DNA of 64,000 nucleotides, taken from NCBI GenBank assembly GCA_012861695.1, contig JAAOOA010000632.1:58501-122500 (forward strand), in the 5' to 3' direction. Position 1 is the first letter of the stretch; each line of letters opens with the position of its first letter. Below the pieces are notes generated by a model. The model was not told the origin of the DNA. It did not search any database and was given only the letters and a program-made list of their open reading frames with translations. Of the stretch, positions 43,179-55,752 are shown piece by piece. A program made the position numbers and the translations under genes. This DNA comes from Trematomus loennbergii (lineage: Eukaryota; Chordata; Actinopteri; Perciformes; Nototheniidae).

Positions 43179-44171
43179 CAGTGGCGGCCGGTCCATAGGG
43201 GCGCTAGGGGCGCCGCCCCCCCTCTTCCCACATTAAAAAAAAAAATTAATTAAATTTTTTTTTTTTTTTTAAATATATATTTTATTTTTATTTTTAATAA
43301 ACAAGGTAATATTATATAATTGGTATCAGTAAAATGTATAATCCACAATAAAATCTTGTTTAAAATTGTGTTACGATGTCTAAAGTTACTGATAAGTCAC
43401 ATGTTTCCTGTCTGGCCTTGCCCGTGTATCATTACTCCAGGTACTCATTACTGCACTTGCTGCACTCTCGTCTGGGCGCTGTGCATCGCGCCCAGACGAG
43501 AGTGCAGCAAGTGCAGCAGAAGCCAACTGTTGCTGTCTTTAAACTATGCCGCCGAAACATAATTTCAGTCAATCAGCGTCGTCAAATCTGATGGTCACAG
43601 GGCTCCTACGTGAGCGCCCGGAGACGAAACAGGAAGCTGTCATACACTCTGGAAGCTACCATTAGCAGCTAATGAAAACTCAGTTTTTTGACATAAAAAT
43701 GGAATTATGGATCATCAATCATTTTTTCAAAGTGACAGACACATTGGATTAACCTATGGATTAACCTTCAACTGCGTTTTTCTCGTTTTTGATCAGAATT
43801 GTTATTCTGCAAAAGGTGAGCATATCTCCATGTTTTGCTACCTAAAGCTACGTCGTGTGATGTCTGTATTTGCTTCCCCTGTCGCGAGTTCTGATCGCTC
43901 AGTGATGATACTTATATTTCTAGAATCTGTGGAATCTCAGCTTGTTAGCACAGTTTATGCTGTAGAAACTATGTCCAGGACAAGGTGTTTGGGAGTTTTG
44001 GAAGATTCATAGCTATCCACACTGAAGTTATGGAGGTATTGATCAGTCTCCCCCTCTAACATCACCAGAAGTCATAATTTAGGGGGTCTTTTCTAAAAAA
44101 AATGCCCCCTAGTATTGTTTGATCACCATTTCCACAGCCCCACCTAAAATATTTTCTACCAGCCGCCACTG
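43179..44171. mobile_element. hAT element (CAGTGGCGGC ends), right-arm-only insertion
   Basis: 993 bp with ends CAGTGGCGGCCGGTCC and ACCAGCCGCCACTG, flanked by a perfect 8-bp duplication GCCATACC (43,171-43,178 and 44,172-44,179). The left arm has the empty site (about 30,560), as does the third copy of the same host repeat (about 58,245, GGTATGGCCC). It encodes no transposase. Closely related to 54,398-55,752. Internal 43,470-43,510 has a short inverted repeat (TCTCGTCTGGGCGC / GCGCCCAGACGAGA). Confidence 0.93.
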
Positions 44172-44214
44172 GCCATACCTATATAAAGTATATAAATATA
44201 GTTTTTTTTTCAAA

Positions 44215-45240
44215 ATACCAAACAGATCCTGCATTTTAGCCATGCCTCATTTCGCTGTATTTGCTCTTTCCAGCCCTGTTTTTGCAGGGGGCTGATTCTG
44301 TGAGCTGCAGCTGACCACGCCCCCCTGCAGGAGAGGGGAGCGTGCTTTGAGATCAGCTGCTGGGCTGTCAGAAGAGGGGGAGGAAAAGAGATCTCCGTCC
44401 TCTGTGTTTTATTCTTATATATGATTATATAGTCATTATTCATTTGTTTTAAAGCTCAACAAATAACAAAGAAGACCTTTGACCGGCACTTTTCTAATTT
44501 TGTCCGGAAGATTTCAACTTTAACGGACATCTTGACCGGCGAAAGAAACTGAAACTGAAACTCTGCCGCACGGTCCCCTTGTTCCTTGGAAGAGGCGGAG
44601 AGGTGGGTGTTTGTCATCTGCTGGTGGACTAACCGGAGAGAATTACAGTGCTTGCCTCGACGGGGAGGGATTGCATTGAATTACAGCATTGAATGTTTAC
44701 AAACACCTGTGTGTGTAAGCCCAGAGATAAAAGGTCAGGCAAGGGCGCCGGAAGCAGGGGCGCCAGGGGGCCATTGGCCCCCCCACTTTACAGCCCTGCC
44801 CCACATTTTCGCAGCGGCGGATGCCGTGGAACACTGTACACATCCCGTTTGAATAATTCCCCTCTACTCTAAAGTCGCATCTAAAAATGTGATCTAGCTG
44901 TGTGTATCTTGTTATTTGTTATTGTTATATTCAATCTCATTAACTACAGGCATGTTTGAAGCTTGTAAAGGGAAGATGACAGCTCTCACTCGCCACTCTG
45001 CTCTTCCTCAGCACCGCTTCCCCTCCCTCCGCTGAAAGTATGAATGTAAGGCGTATAGTAATCATAGATAACACGGCAGGGTCCGTTACAGTTTGTTTTC
45101 ATCTGATTTCAAATAAACAAAGTCTTGGCTTTCAGAATATTAAACTTGTTTCTGCAAATTCAGATGATATGCATAATTACAAGCGGAGAGCGGAGTAACT
45201 TGACGTCACAGCAGGCATAACAACAGCCAGTGTTTCTCGT
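44215..45240. other. Dispersed repeat and spacer, right copy
   Basis: Mirror of 29,542-30,600; slightly longer at 44,405-44,475, where the left arm lacks about 60 bp. No gene. Confidence 0.55.
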
Positions 45241-45246
45241 GTGTCA

Positions 45247-46047
45247 GGTCCTCAGAGATGAGTCCATGTCAGGTCCTCAGTGATGAGTCCATGTCAGGTC
45301 CTCAGAGATGAGTCCATGTCAGGTCCTCAGAGATGAGTCCATGTCAGGTCCTCAGAGATGAGTCCATGTCAGGTCCTCAGAGATGAGTCCATGTCAGGTC
45401 CTCAGATGAGTCCATGTCAGGTCCTCGAGATGAGTCCATGTCAGGTCCTCAGTGATGAGTCCATGTCAGGTCCTCAGTGATGAGTCCATGTCAGGTCCTC
45501 AGTGATGAGTCCATGTCAGGTCCTCAGTGATGAGTCCATGTCAGGTCCTCAGTGAAGAGTCCATGTCAGGTCCTCAGAGTCCATGTCAGGTCGTCAGTGA
45601 TGAGTCCATGTCAGGTCTCAGTGATGAGTCCATGTCAGGTCCTCAGAGATGAGTCCATGTCAGGTCCTCAGAGATGAGTCCATGTCAGGTCCTCAGTGAT
45701 GAGTCCATGTCAGGTCCTCAGAGATGAGTCCATGTCAGGTCCTCAGTGAAGAGTCCATGTCAGGTCCTCAGATGAGTCCATGTCAGGTCCTCAGAGATGA
45801 GTCCATGTCAGGTCCTCAGTGAAGAGTCCATGTCAGGTCCTCAGAGATGAGTCCATGTCAGGTCCTCAGTGAAGAGTCCATGTCAGGTCCTCAGTGATGA
45901 GTCCATGTCAGGTCCTCAGAGATGAGTCCATGTCAGGTCCTCAGAGATGAGTCCATGTCAGGTCCTCAGAGATGAGTCCATGTCAGGTCCTCAGTGATGA
46001 GTCCATGTCAGTCCTCAGAGATGAGTCCATGTCAGGTCCTCAGAGAT
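45247..46047. repeat. 25-bp satellite, right copy (about 32 units)
   Basis: Reverse complement of the array at 27,490-29,541 but less than half as long. It has right-specific variants (GTGAAGAGTCC, deletions to TCAGAGTCC). Confidence 0.94.
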
Positions 46048-46290
46048 GTGGACCCCGAGGAACCTGAAGCTGCTGACTCTCCACCGTAGTCCCATTAATG
46101 GCGATGGGGGCGTGTCCCTCTCCCTGCTGCTTCCTGTAATCCACAATCAGCTCCTTGGTTTGCTGACGTTGAGATGGAGGTTGTTATCCTGGCACCAAGA
46201 TGTCAGGGTTTCGACCTCCTCTCTTGTCGCCGTCGGAGATCTGGCCGATGACAGTTGTGTCGTCAGTGAACTTCACGAAATCTGAGACCA
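46045..46290 (-). pseudogene. LINE reverse transcriptase fragment, right copy
   Basis: Mirror of 27,238-27,505 with the same motifs; about 14 bp covering the DKTSYR codons are missing near 46,227, causing a further shift. Confidence 0.82.
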
Positions 46291-46861
46291 TTTAAATGTA
46301 AAACACAAAGAAAACGTGTCATTTTACTTTAACTGTCAGATGTTTTGCAGAAAAAAACACAAATATATATATTCATTTATATATAATATATATTAATATA
46401 CATTTTTATATAATATATATATTATATATTTAAAAATAATAATATACATCACAAAAATAAAAACAATAAATAAAATATTTGAAATAATAATAATAATAAT
46501 AAAGCAGAATAGACCGGCAATGAAACATTTCAACATTCAACAATAGCCAACACTTTGTGCCAAAGATAACAATTATAAACACTAAAGAAATCTACCAGTT
46601 GTGTGTGCGTGTGTACATGACTATGTGTGTGCGTTTCTACTCTCTCCATTCGAAGTCAGCAATGTTTGTAGTCAATGAAAGCACCGTTGGATTGATCTTT
46701 AATAGGCACCTGTTAAGAAAGAAGTACACTTACATTTAGTGCTACAAACAATAGTTTTTATAATTACAAATTCTGTGGATGATACAGCCATTAATTGTCT
46801 TTACACGTATACAGCTTGAAGTCAAAAGGCAATACTACTCTTAAATGTACTTTTCATTAAC

Positions 46862-47250
46862 TGTTTAGACTGACCACCTCCCCCAAGTGCCCTGACTGGC
46901 TGGATTCGCTTCTGGTGAGGTCAATAGTTTCCCCCAGGACTTGAAATTCCAAAGTCCCCTAAGGTCAAAAGTCAATTCTTATCTCCGTTCCGATCTCCCC
47001 TCCCTACCTTTTCCAGGGGAGTTATCTCATAAACTTTTCTTTTTCAAACAATTAAACCTTTAGTGCCCCCATAAAAGAGACCCAAATCTACCTTAAAAAC
47101 AGCATCTGGTGTGTTGAGGTAAAAGGGACAGGGTGTGTGTATGACCCAGGAGTGTGATTACTCAAACAGTTCAAACATGTTCACTAAAATACAATTCAAA
47201 ATAATACATCTTTACTTCAATACAGTTTAGAATCATATCTTTTTACTTCA
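46862..47250. mobile_element. LTR-like repeat replacing 493 bp of the left arm
   Basis: TGTTTAGACTG...TTTTTACTTCA, same orientation and clearly related to 38,055-38,490. On both sides the palindrome match resumes at once. The left arm has unrelated sequence 26,164-26,656 in this place. No target duplication. Confidence 0.7.
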
Positions 47251-48010
47251 GCGTCAGCAGCAGAGTGAGCGGTGTAAAAGCATCGTAGTTAACCGAAAGA
47301 AGTATTAATGTGTTTGTTCACTGCAATAATACCAGGTTCCGGTGCCCATCCCATTTCGGTGCAAGAAATAGTTGCGTCTTCCTCGTCAGATTCCATTGTC
47401 ATCAGGTGCTGACGCTCCGCTAAGCCTCTACTTGGTGGTACAAGTAGCTTGCTTCAGGGAAAGCTACATTGTTTTTAAAGTAGCAAAGCCTACGTAAAGC
47501 TACTGAATATGTTAGCTAAGCCGGTAGCGTCGCTACTCCACAACATTGAAAATCTTGCATAGTATTTGTTGTCTGTTGATGGGACATGGAGCTGCGCAGC
47601 TGGAGTTAGGAGAAAAAGAGAGGCCCGTCAGACGACCTAAATGTGGCAACATGGCGTGTGAGTTTTGTGCGTCGCTGACCAATAGTAAGTCACCGTTACT
47701 CACACTGAAATGGACATTATTGAGCCTTGCACGGCATTTGAGTTTTATTAGAGTTTGCTAACTGAGGTTATTATTGATATTTAAAGGTACGGCTGCGCCG
47801 CGGTTTTGGTCCGACCTCCTCCAGCGTCATAACCCACCGGGCGCGTTTCGGAAGCGGAGCGTCTTGTGTGCCGGCTCGCATTTTTTGTTGATTTGGGCAT
47901 ATTTCCTGGACAGGCTACTTTGTGCAGACAAAGTTAATAATAATTGTTATAATGCAACGCCTCGTGCCGCGTCGAAAATAGACTGTCATCCTATTCTTAG
48001 CGGAGCCCAG
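47251..48010. other. Conserved arm sequence, no gene seen
   Basis: Mirror of 25,397-26,163. A 65-71 codon frame with CGNMACEFCASLTNSKSPLL is open in both arms but resembles nothing I know. Confidence 0.4.
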
Positions 48011-48014
48011 CACC

Positions 48015-48255
48015 GAGACGCTTCTGATACGCTTCTGATACGCTTCTGGGACGCTTCTGAGACGCTTCTGATACGCTTCTGAGACGCTTCTGATACGCTT
48101 CTGGGACGCTTCTGATACGCTTCTGATACGCTTCTGAGACGCTTCTGGGACGCTTCTGATACGCTTCTGGGACGCTTCTGATACGCTTCTGAGACGCTTC
48201 TGGGACGCTTCTGATACGCTTCTGGGACGCTTCTGATACGCTTCTGGGACGCTTC
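48015..48255. repeat. 11-bp satellite, right copy (about 22 units)
   Basis: Units GATACGCTTCT, GGGACGCTTCT and GAGACGCTTCT. Less than half the left array. Confidence 0.92.
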
Positions 48256-48882
48256 TAGCCGTAGCGTCCCAGAAGGTGGAATAGCACCCACTGAGTGGCC
48301 GCGGCGCAGCCGTAACGCGGTGCAGCCGTAACGCGGCGCCGCTGTAACACGGCGGAATCTAGGGTTAAGAGTGAGTGTGGGCTTTTAGGGAGGAGCCAAA
48401 GCACACCACTGCAAAGGAAAGGGGTACGCTGAATTTACAACCCAAGACAAAACGAGAGCATAATGCGAAACAGAATGCAGCACAATCATCTTTTTATCTG
48501 GATTATCTTGTTTTGTCAGGAGCGCTTATCGTGTGTCAGAAAAGTGCACAAACCTCTACTCTGTGGTTTAAGATGGAATGACTTCAGGGTGGCGTTTTAT
48601 CACAGCAGAATTTAACTTTCTCTCCGGTAGAATTCTGAGCAGGCATTAGCTCCGCCTCCTCTTTTCTTTTTTTCAAGCTCAGGACCCGAAATCCGCGTTT
48701 CTCTAACAGCTGGAATAGAGGGATATGAGGGATGTCTAAAGTGCATGATCTGTTTGTATTTTGAGCAAAACACATCATAGACATGTTTTTATATATTTGT
48801 ATATATCTGAGACCCATAATATATGCCTTAAAATAGCCCGATAGGTGCACTTTAAAAGCTGCTAAAAAACAGATATATAATG

Positions 48883-49286
48883 TAGGGCTGTGCAATTAAT
48901 CGTATTTTAATCGCAATTACGATTTTGGCCTGCCACAATTAGGAAAACAACATAATCGAAAAAACTATTATTTAGCTTTGCTAGGTTGTGACTGCACTGC
49001 AACATATTTGATCTCATTAATTTTGGTCTCATATTTATATATGTTTAGTAGCTTGGGGAAGTGCGCTCCAAAATATTTGTTGATCTTGTTTATTGGTATT
49101 TATTATTTTGATATTTATTTAAATGTATCATTTATTTTTGTATTGGTTTTTCAGTTGAATTATACGTTCAGGGTAATCAACAGTTAAGTTTTCAAAGTCA
49201 ATGAATAATCGTATTTAATAATCGTGATATCAATTATTGACCCAAATAATCGTGATTATGATTTTTGCCATAATCGCACAGCCCTA
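48883..49286. mobile_element. hAT MITE with 8-bp target duplication, right copy
   Basis: Ends TAGGGCTGTGCAATTA and TAATCGCACAGCCCTA, flanked by ATATAATG on both sides, the complement of the left-arm duplication. 404 bp against 421 bp on the left. Confidence 0.9.
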
Positions 49287-49459
49287 ATATAATGTATTCC
49301 ATTTATACAGTTTTTCTTTTGTTAAAATACATGACACATTTCAATGAACCGTTTATTCTTGTAATTTTAATATGATTTCCTGTCATCATGAAATACAATT
49401 TAAAAAAAAAAAAATCTTTTTTTTGGGAAAACTTTTTTTTTTAACTGAAAAGGCAAAAA

Positions 49460-50300
49460 AAAATAACAACCAAGATAGCTGAATTCATCGCGTTGGATGA
49501 CCAGCCGTTATCTGTTACCTTTTTTTTTCTCTTAATGCATTGCATAAAGATCGGATCGGGAAAATCGGTATCGGCAGATTGTCAAAATCAAATGATCGGA
49601 ATCGGATCGGGAGCAAAAAAAGGTGATCGGGACATCCCTACTTTGTAGCCAAGCCTCATAGACTGTGTTTGTTTCTCTTGTTTCTGTGTACTCGTCGTGT
49701 TGTTGTTGGTGTTTGTATTGGATTGGTCGTGTTGAACGTAGCTCTGTTCTTTCCACCACGCGGAACCTCCGCCTTGCAAACATTGCATCTGGCTGTTACA
49801 CTGCCTTCGCTTTCAATTTTATAATACTTCCAAACTCCTGACATTTTCTCTGTCCCGACTCCCGAGTCACCAGCTGAACGTAGCCTCTCGTTACACCAGC
49901 TGAACGTAGCCTCTCGTTACACCAGCTGAACGTAGCCTCTCGTTACACCAGCTGAACGTAGCCTCTCGTTACACCAGCTGAACGTAGCCTCTCGTTAGCT
50001 TACTGCTACTATTAGACACTGCGCCCACTCTGTTGCCAGATTTGAGAGAAATAAGCAACCAGGTCTATGAAAACAAGCCCAAAAGAATCAACACATACAT
50101 GATGTTGTGTAATTTTAAACCAAAACTAAGGCCTCAGGATGACTTTAAGACGTGAACATGGTCATTTTTGTTTTGTAACATTAAAAAAAAAAAAAAAGAT
50201 TCCCGATCCCCGATTTTTTTCTCCCGATTCCGATCTTTAGAAAATCACGTGATCGGCTCCGATCCCCAATCACGTGATCGGATCGGGACATCTCTACTAC
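49460..50300 (-). mobile_element. Paired hAT BED-element ends, right copy
   Basis: Mirror of 22,649-23,700. The BED start MSGVWKYYKIESEGSVTARC lies at 49,844 on the minus strand. About 170 bp coding KQPTLSETFKRKEK, present on the left, are deleted here. The array before the ATG has five AGCTGAACGTAGCCTCTCGT units. Confidence 0.75.
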
Positions 50301-50330
50301 AAAGGTTGGTCTGTTTGGTATTTTGAGCAA

Positions 50331-50412
50331 AACACTTCAGAGACATGTTTTGTATAGATCTATACAAAACATGTCTCTAAAGTGTTTTTAAAAATGTCTA
50401 TATAGACATTTT
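50331..50412. repeat. Hairpin pair, right copy
   Basis: Mirror of 22,533-22,617, retaining near-perfect pairing. Confidence 0.75.
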
Positions 50413-50524
50413 AAAAACCAAAACAGTACGGAATTTAAAATAATCCTTTAGGGATGGTCATGATCATCATTTGTTAATAAGATTAATACATGTTGTTCTT
50501 TTTCTCTTGTTTCTCTGTGATTAG

Positions 50525-50680
50525 GACAATTCTGGAGAACTGGATCTGCTGAGGAAGGAGCTGCCATCCACACAGGACCCCCCATGGTGCTGGAGAAATC
50601 TAAACAGCATCAGGGACATCATCCTCCCAAACCTCTGCTTCCTGCCGTCCAGCTGAACAGCAGCTCAGGAAGCTTCAGAG
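50525..50680 (+). other. Exon-like conserved block, right copy
   Basis: Mirror of 22,290-22,431, preceded by TTTCTCTGTGATTAG. Differs by single-base insertions (CCATGGTGC, GAGAAATCT, CTCCCAAACC) so no frame is conserved between arms, which argues against a coding role. Confidence 0.4.
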
Positions 50681-50685
50681 AGAAA

Positions 50686-53354
50686 CAGTATGTTTAACAG
50701 AGACTGAAGCACACGGAGAAACGGTGTGTTTTAACAGAGACTGAAGCACACGGAGAAACAGTGTGTCTAACAGAGACTGAAGCACGCGGAGAAACGGTGT
50801 GTTTAACAGAGACTGAAGCACACGGAGAAACGGTGTCTAACAGAGACTGAAGCACACGGAGAAACGGTGTGTTTAACAGAGACTGAAGCACACGGAGAAA
50901 CTGTGTGTTTAACAGAGACTGAAGCACACGGAGAAACAGTGTGTCTAACAGAGACTGAAGCACGCGGAGAAACGGTGTGTTTAACAGAGACTGAAGCACA
51001 CGGAGAAACAGTGTGTTTAACAGAGACTGAAGCACACGGAGAAACGGTGCGTTTAACAGAGACTGAAGCACACGGAGAAACGGTGTGTTTAACAGAGACT
51101 GAAGCACACGGAGAAACAGTGTGTCTAACAGAAGACTGAAGCACACGGAGAAACGGTGTGTTTAACAGAGACTGAAGCACACGGAGAAACTGTGTGTTTA
51201 ACAGAGACTGAAGCACACGGAGAAACAGTGTGTCTAACAGAGACTGAAGCACGCGGAGAAACGGTGTGTTTAACAGAGACTGAAGCACACGGAGAAACAG
51301 TGTGTTTAACAGAGACTGAAGCACACGGAGAAACGGTGCGTTTAACAGAGACTGAAGCACACGGAAACGGTGTGTTTAACAGAGACTGAAGCACACGGAG
51401 AAACAGTGTGTCTGACAGAGACTGAAGCACGCGGAGAAACGGTGTGTTTAACAGAGACTGAAGCACACGGAGAAACAGTGCGTTTAACAGAGACTGAAGC
51501 ACACAGAGAGACGGTGTGTTTCAGAGACTGAAGCACACGGAGAAACGGTGTGTTTAACAGAGACTGAAGCACACGGAGAAACTGTGTGTTTAACAGAGAC
51601 TGAAGCACACGGAGAAACAGTGTGTCTAACAGAGACTGAAGCACGCGGAGAAACGGTGTGTTTAACAGAGACTGAAGCACACGGAGAAACGGTGTGTTTA
51701 ACAGAGACTGAAGCACACGGAGAAACAGTGTGTTTAACAGAGACTGAAGCACACGGAGAAACGGTGTGTTTAACAGAGACTGAAGCACACGGAGAAACGG
51801 TGTGTCTAACAGAGACTGAAGCACACGGAGAAACGGTGTGTTTAGCAGAGACTGAAGCACGCGGAGAAACGGTGTGTTTGACAGAGACTGAAGCACGCGG
51901 AGAAACGGTGTGTTTGACAGAGACTGAAGCACGCGGAGAAACGGTGTGTTTGACAGAGACTGAAGCACGCGGAGAAACGGTGTGTTTGACAGAGACTGAA
52001 GCACGCGGAGAAACGGTGTGTCTGACAGAGACTGAAGCACGCGGAGAAACGGTGTGTCTGACAGAGACTGAAGCACGCGGAGAAACGGTGTGTGTCTGAC
52101 AGAGACTGAAGCACAGGGAAAACGGTGTGTCTGACAGAGACTGAAGCACAGGGAGAAACGGTGTGTCTGACAGAGACTGAAGCACACGGAGAGACGGTGT
52201 GTCTGACAGAGACTGAAGCACGCGGAGAAACGGTGCGTTTGACAGAGACTGAAGCACACGGAGAAAGTGCGTTTAACAGAGACTGAAGCACACGGAGAAA
52301 CGGTGTGTTTAACAGAGACTGAAGCACGCGGAGAAACGGTGCGTTTGACAGAGACTGAAGCACGCGGAGAAACGGTGCGTTTGACAGAGACTGAAGCACA
52401 CGGAGAAACGGTGTGTTTGACAGAGACTGAAGCACACGAGAAACGGTGTGTTTGACAGAGACTGAAGCACGCGGAGAAACGGTGTGTTTGACAGAGACTG
52501 AAGCACGCGGAGAAACGGTGTGTCTGACAGAGACTGAGCACCAGGAGAAACGTTGTGTCTGACAGAGACTGAAGCACGCGGAGAGACGGTGTGTTTAACA
52601 GAGACTGAAGCACGCGGAGAGACGGTGTGTTTGACAGAGACTGAAGCACGCGGAGAAACGGTGTGTCTGACAGAGACTGAAGCACAGGGAGAAACGGTGT
52701 GTCTGACAGAGACTGAAGCACACGGAGAGACGGTGTGTCTGACAGAGACTGAAGCACGCGGAGAAACGGTGCGTTTGACAGAGACTGAAGCACACGGAGA
52801 AACAGTGTGTTTAACAGAGACTGAAGCACACGGAAAACAGTGTGTTTAACAGAGACTGAAGCACGCGGAGAAACGGTGCGTTTGACAGAGACTGAAGCAC
52901 AAGGAGAAACGGTGCGTTTGACAGAGACTGAAGCACGCGGAGAAACGGTGCGTTTGACAGAGACTGAGCACACGGAGAAACAGTGTGTTTAACAGAGACT
53001 GAAGCACACGGAGAAACAGTGTGTTTAACAGAGACTGAAGCACAAGGAGAAACGGTGCGTTTGACAGAGACTGAAGCACAAGGAGAAACGGTGCGTTTGA
53101 CAGAGACTGAAGCACACGGAGAAACGGTGTGTTTAACAGAGACTGAAGCACGCGGAGAAAGGGTGCGTTTTGACAGAGACTGAAGCACACGGAAAACGGT
53201 GCGTTTAACAGAGACTGAAGCACACGGAGAAACGGTGTGTTTAACAGAGACTGAAGCACGCGGAGAAAGGGTGCGTTTGACAGAGACTGAAGCACACGGA
53301 GAAACGGTGCGTTTAACAGAGACTGAAGCACACGGAGAAACGGTGTGTTTAACA
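50686..53354. repeat. 36-bp minisatellite upstream of zinc-finger exon 1, right (about 74 units)
   Basis: Plus strand reads TETEAHGETVCL repeats. A higher-order pattern is visible around 50,700-51,700, where the order of GTGTCTAAC, CACGCGG and GTGCGTTT variants repeats about every 290 bp (eight units). Twice the left array. Confidence 0.95.
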
Positions 53355-53375
53355 GGAAGTGGTGATTTAGTAAAC

Positions 53376-53561
53376 ATGAGTGTTGTGCTGCTCTCGTTGG
53401 TGAAGCAGCGACTCACTGCGGCTGCTGAAGACATCTTTGTTCTGTTTGAAAGAACGATAGCAGAGTACGAGGAGGAACTGTCTCGTTCAAACAGGAGAAC
53501 GAGAGACACCGGAAACTACTGGACGCTGTTTTGCAGCCTCAGCTTCAGATCCTCAGAGCAG
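53376..53561 (+). pseudogene. C2H2 zinc-finger gene, right copy, exon 1 (frameshifted)
   Basis: Same as 20,691-20,877 except that one A is missing from the AAAA run after TCTCGTTC, giving 186 instead of 187 nt. Reading becomes SRSNRRTRDTGNYWTLFC. With this loss it cannot join exon 2 in frame. A homopolymer sequencing error would also explain it. Confidence 0.85.
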
Positions 53562-54397
53562 GTCTGTTCCCTCTTTACTATCTCTCTATATATTCACTCT
53601 CTTTATTCACTCTCTCTTTTGACCAAATGTTATTAAAAACATTTTTGATGGTTCAACTTTGATAACTTCTGGTTCACATATTTCCACATATGGTAATTCC
53701 ACAGCTTTTGTCCGTTATTCTTACTAAAAATGTACACAGTCACATCTGACTGAAGATTGGCCCATTTATTTGTGACGTTGCAACTCTGCGGTACAAGTGA
53801 TGTGAAGCTTATAAAGTGAGGCAAATAGAAATAATCAGCTGATGGAGCGTAGATGTGGAAATAGGTTTATTTGAACAGCTGACTGTTTTTTGTGCCACAC
53901 TTCATAGGCCTGACAATAACCAGACCTTCTCTGAGGGGCAGCGTCACAAACAAATGATGGTCCTGTTGGACTACAAACTGTTCAGTGTGCAGGTCTTTGT
54001 TTTCACAATAAAGTGTAGCGTCTTAGTGAATGTCCTGTACTGGTCTTACATCTCATAACATCCACCTTTTTCCCCGTGGATGTTCTTCTTGACCCTCGGA
54101 GAAAGAGAAAAAGCTGAGTCGTGTCTTTCAGGCATGTCCTTTCCTAACAGAAATGACAGGAAACATAAACATGACATTATTGCAGAGCAAGTGTGTTATT
54201 TATGAAAGAGGTGTGAGATATACTCCATTCTTAATTGTTGTAGCTCCCTCCAGTAAATGACACGAGGCTGAGGTCTTAATTAAGTACGGGGTTTATTCTC
54301 GTGGGACCTCTTCCAACCCGTGAGAACTGGGTTGGAAGACAACAAATATATAAAAGGTAAACAACAAATAAATATGGAATATATACATATGTCATCA

Positions 54398-55752
54398 CAG
54401 TGGCGGCTGGTGGAAAATATTTTAGGTGGGGCTGTGGAAATGGTGATCAAACAATACTAGGGGTCCTGGTAATTTTTTTTAGAAAAGACCCCTTAAATCA
54501 TGACTTCTGGTGATGTTAGAGGGGGGGAAGGACAATTTGAGGCTTAAAAATATGAGAAGACTGATCAATACCTCCATAACTTCAGTGTGGTTAGCTATGA
54601 ATCTTCCAAAACTTCCAAACACCTTGTCCTGGACATAGTTTCTACAGCATAAACTGTGCAACAGTACAGTAGGCCCACACAAACTGCAGAACACCGGGGC
54701 TTTGGGAACACTGATTTAATTCCCATTTAACCTGTTAAGGGGCTTTTTTCCCCCGTTTTTTTTCTCACGAAACTGTGTCTCAGGGCTTCTTAAAATGTAA
54801 TAAACTATTCATGTGTCCTACTCAGAGGAAACGCATCTAACTGATGATATGAACCATGTTTACCGAAACAAAACACAAGTCTCACAAGAAGCGTCTAAAT
54901 GAGCCCTGAGCGAAAAAATGCTAACGCACTCTAGGTATAAATCAATCGATATACTTATCGGATATGCACAAACAAGCTTACAAGCTGAGATTCCACATAT
55001 TCTAGAAATATAAGTATCATCACTGAGCGATCAGAACTCGCGACAGGGGAAGCAAATACAGACATCACACGACGTAGCTTTAGGTAGCAAAACATGGAGA
55101 TATGCTCACCTTTTGCAGAATAACAATTCTGATCAAAAACGAGAAAAACGCAGCTGAAGGTTAATCCATAGGTTAATCCAATGTGTCTGTCACTTTGAAA
55201 AATGATTGATGATCCATAATTCCATTTTTATGTCAAAAACGGAGTTTTCATTAGCTGCTAATGGTAGCTTCCAGAGTGTATGACAGCTTCCTGTTTTGTC
55301 TCCTTGGATACGAGTCCAAACAACTCACAGACTGCACCGGGCGCTCACGTAGGAGCCCTGTGACCATCATATTTGACGACGCTGATTGGCTGAAATTATG
55401 TTTTCGCGGCATAGTTTACACGTTACAGATAGCAACAGTCAGCTGCTAGTGGCTGCTGCTGCACTGGTTGAGGGCTCCTCTCTTAGCGCCCAGACGAGAG
55501 AAGGTACACGGGCAAGGCCAGGCAGGAAACATGTGACTTATCAGTAACTTTAGACATCGTAACACAATTTTAAACGAGATTTTATTGTAGATTATACATT
55601 TTACTGATACCAATTATATAATATTTACCTTGTTCATTAATAAAATAAAAATAAAAATATTTTTTTAAATATATATTTATTTTTATTTTTATTTTTAATA
55701 TGGGAAGAGGTGGGGCGGCGCCCCTAGCGCCCCTATGGACCGGCCGCCACTG
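54398..55752. mobile_element. hAT element (CAGTGGCGGC ends), right copy, complete
   Basis: Ends CAGTGGCGGCTGGT and ACCGGCCGCCACTG, 1,355 bp, flanked by GTCATCAC on both sides if one terminal base is shared. Body as at 18,758-19,848 and 43,179-44,171. The open frame MVASRVYDSFLFCLLGYESK is conserved in the arms but is not a transposase. Confidence 0.88.

Noticed and set aside
51342..52973. 543-codon open frame in the right 36-bp array
   Set aside because: Same artefact, on the strand opposite to the zinc-finger gene; no start context or splice signal.
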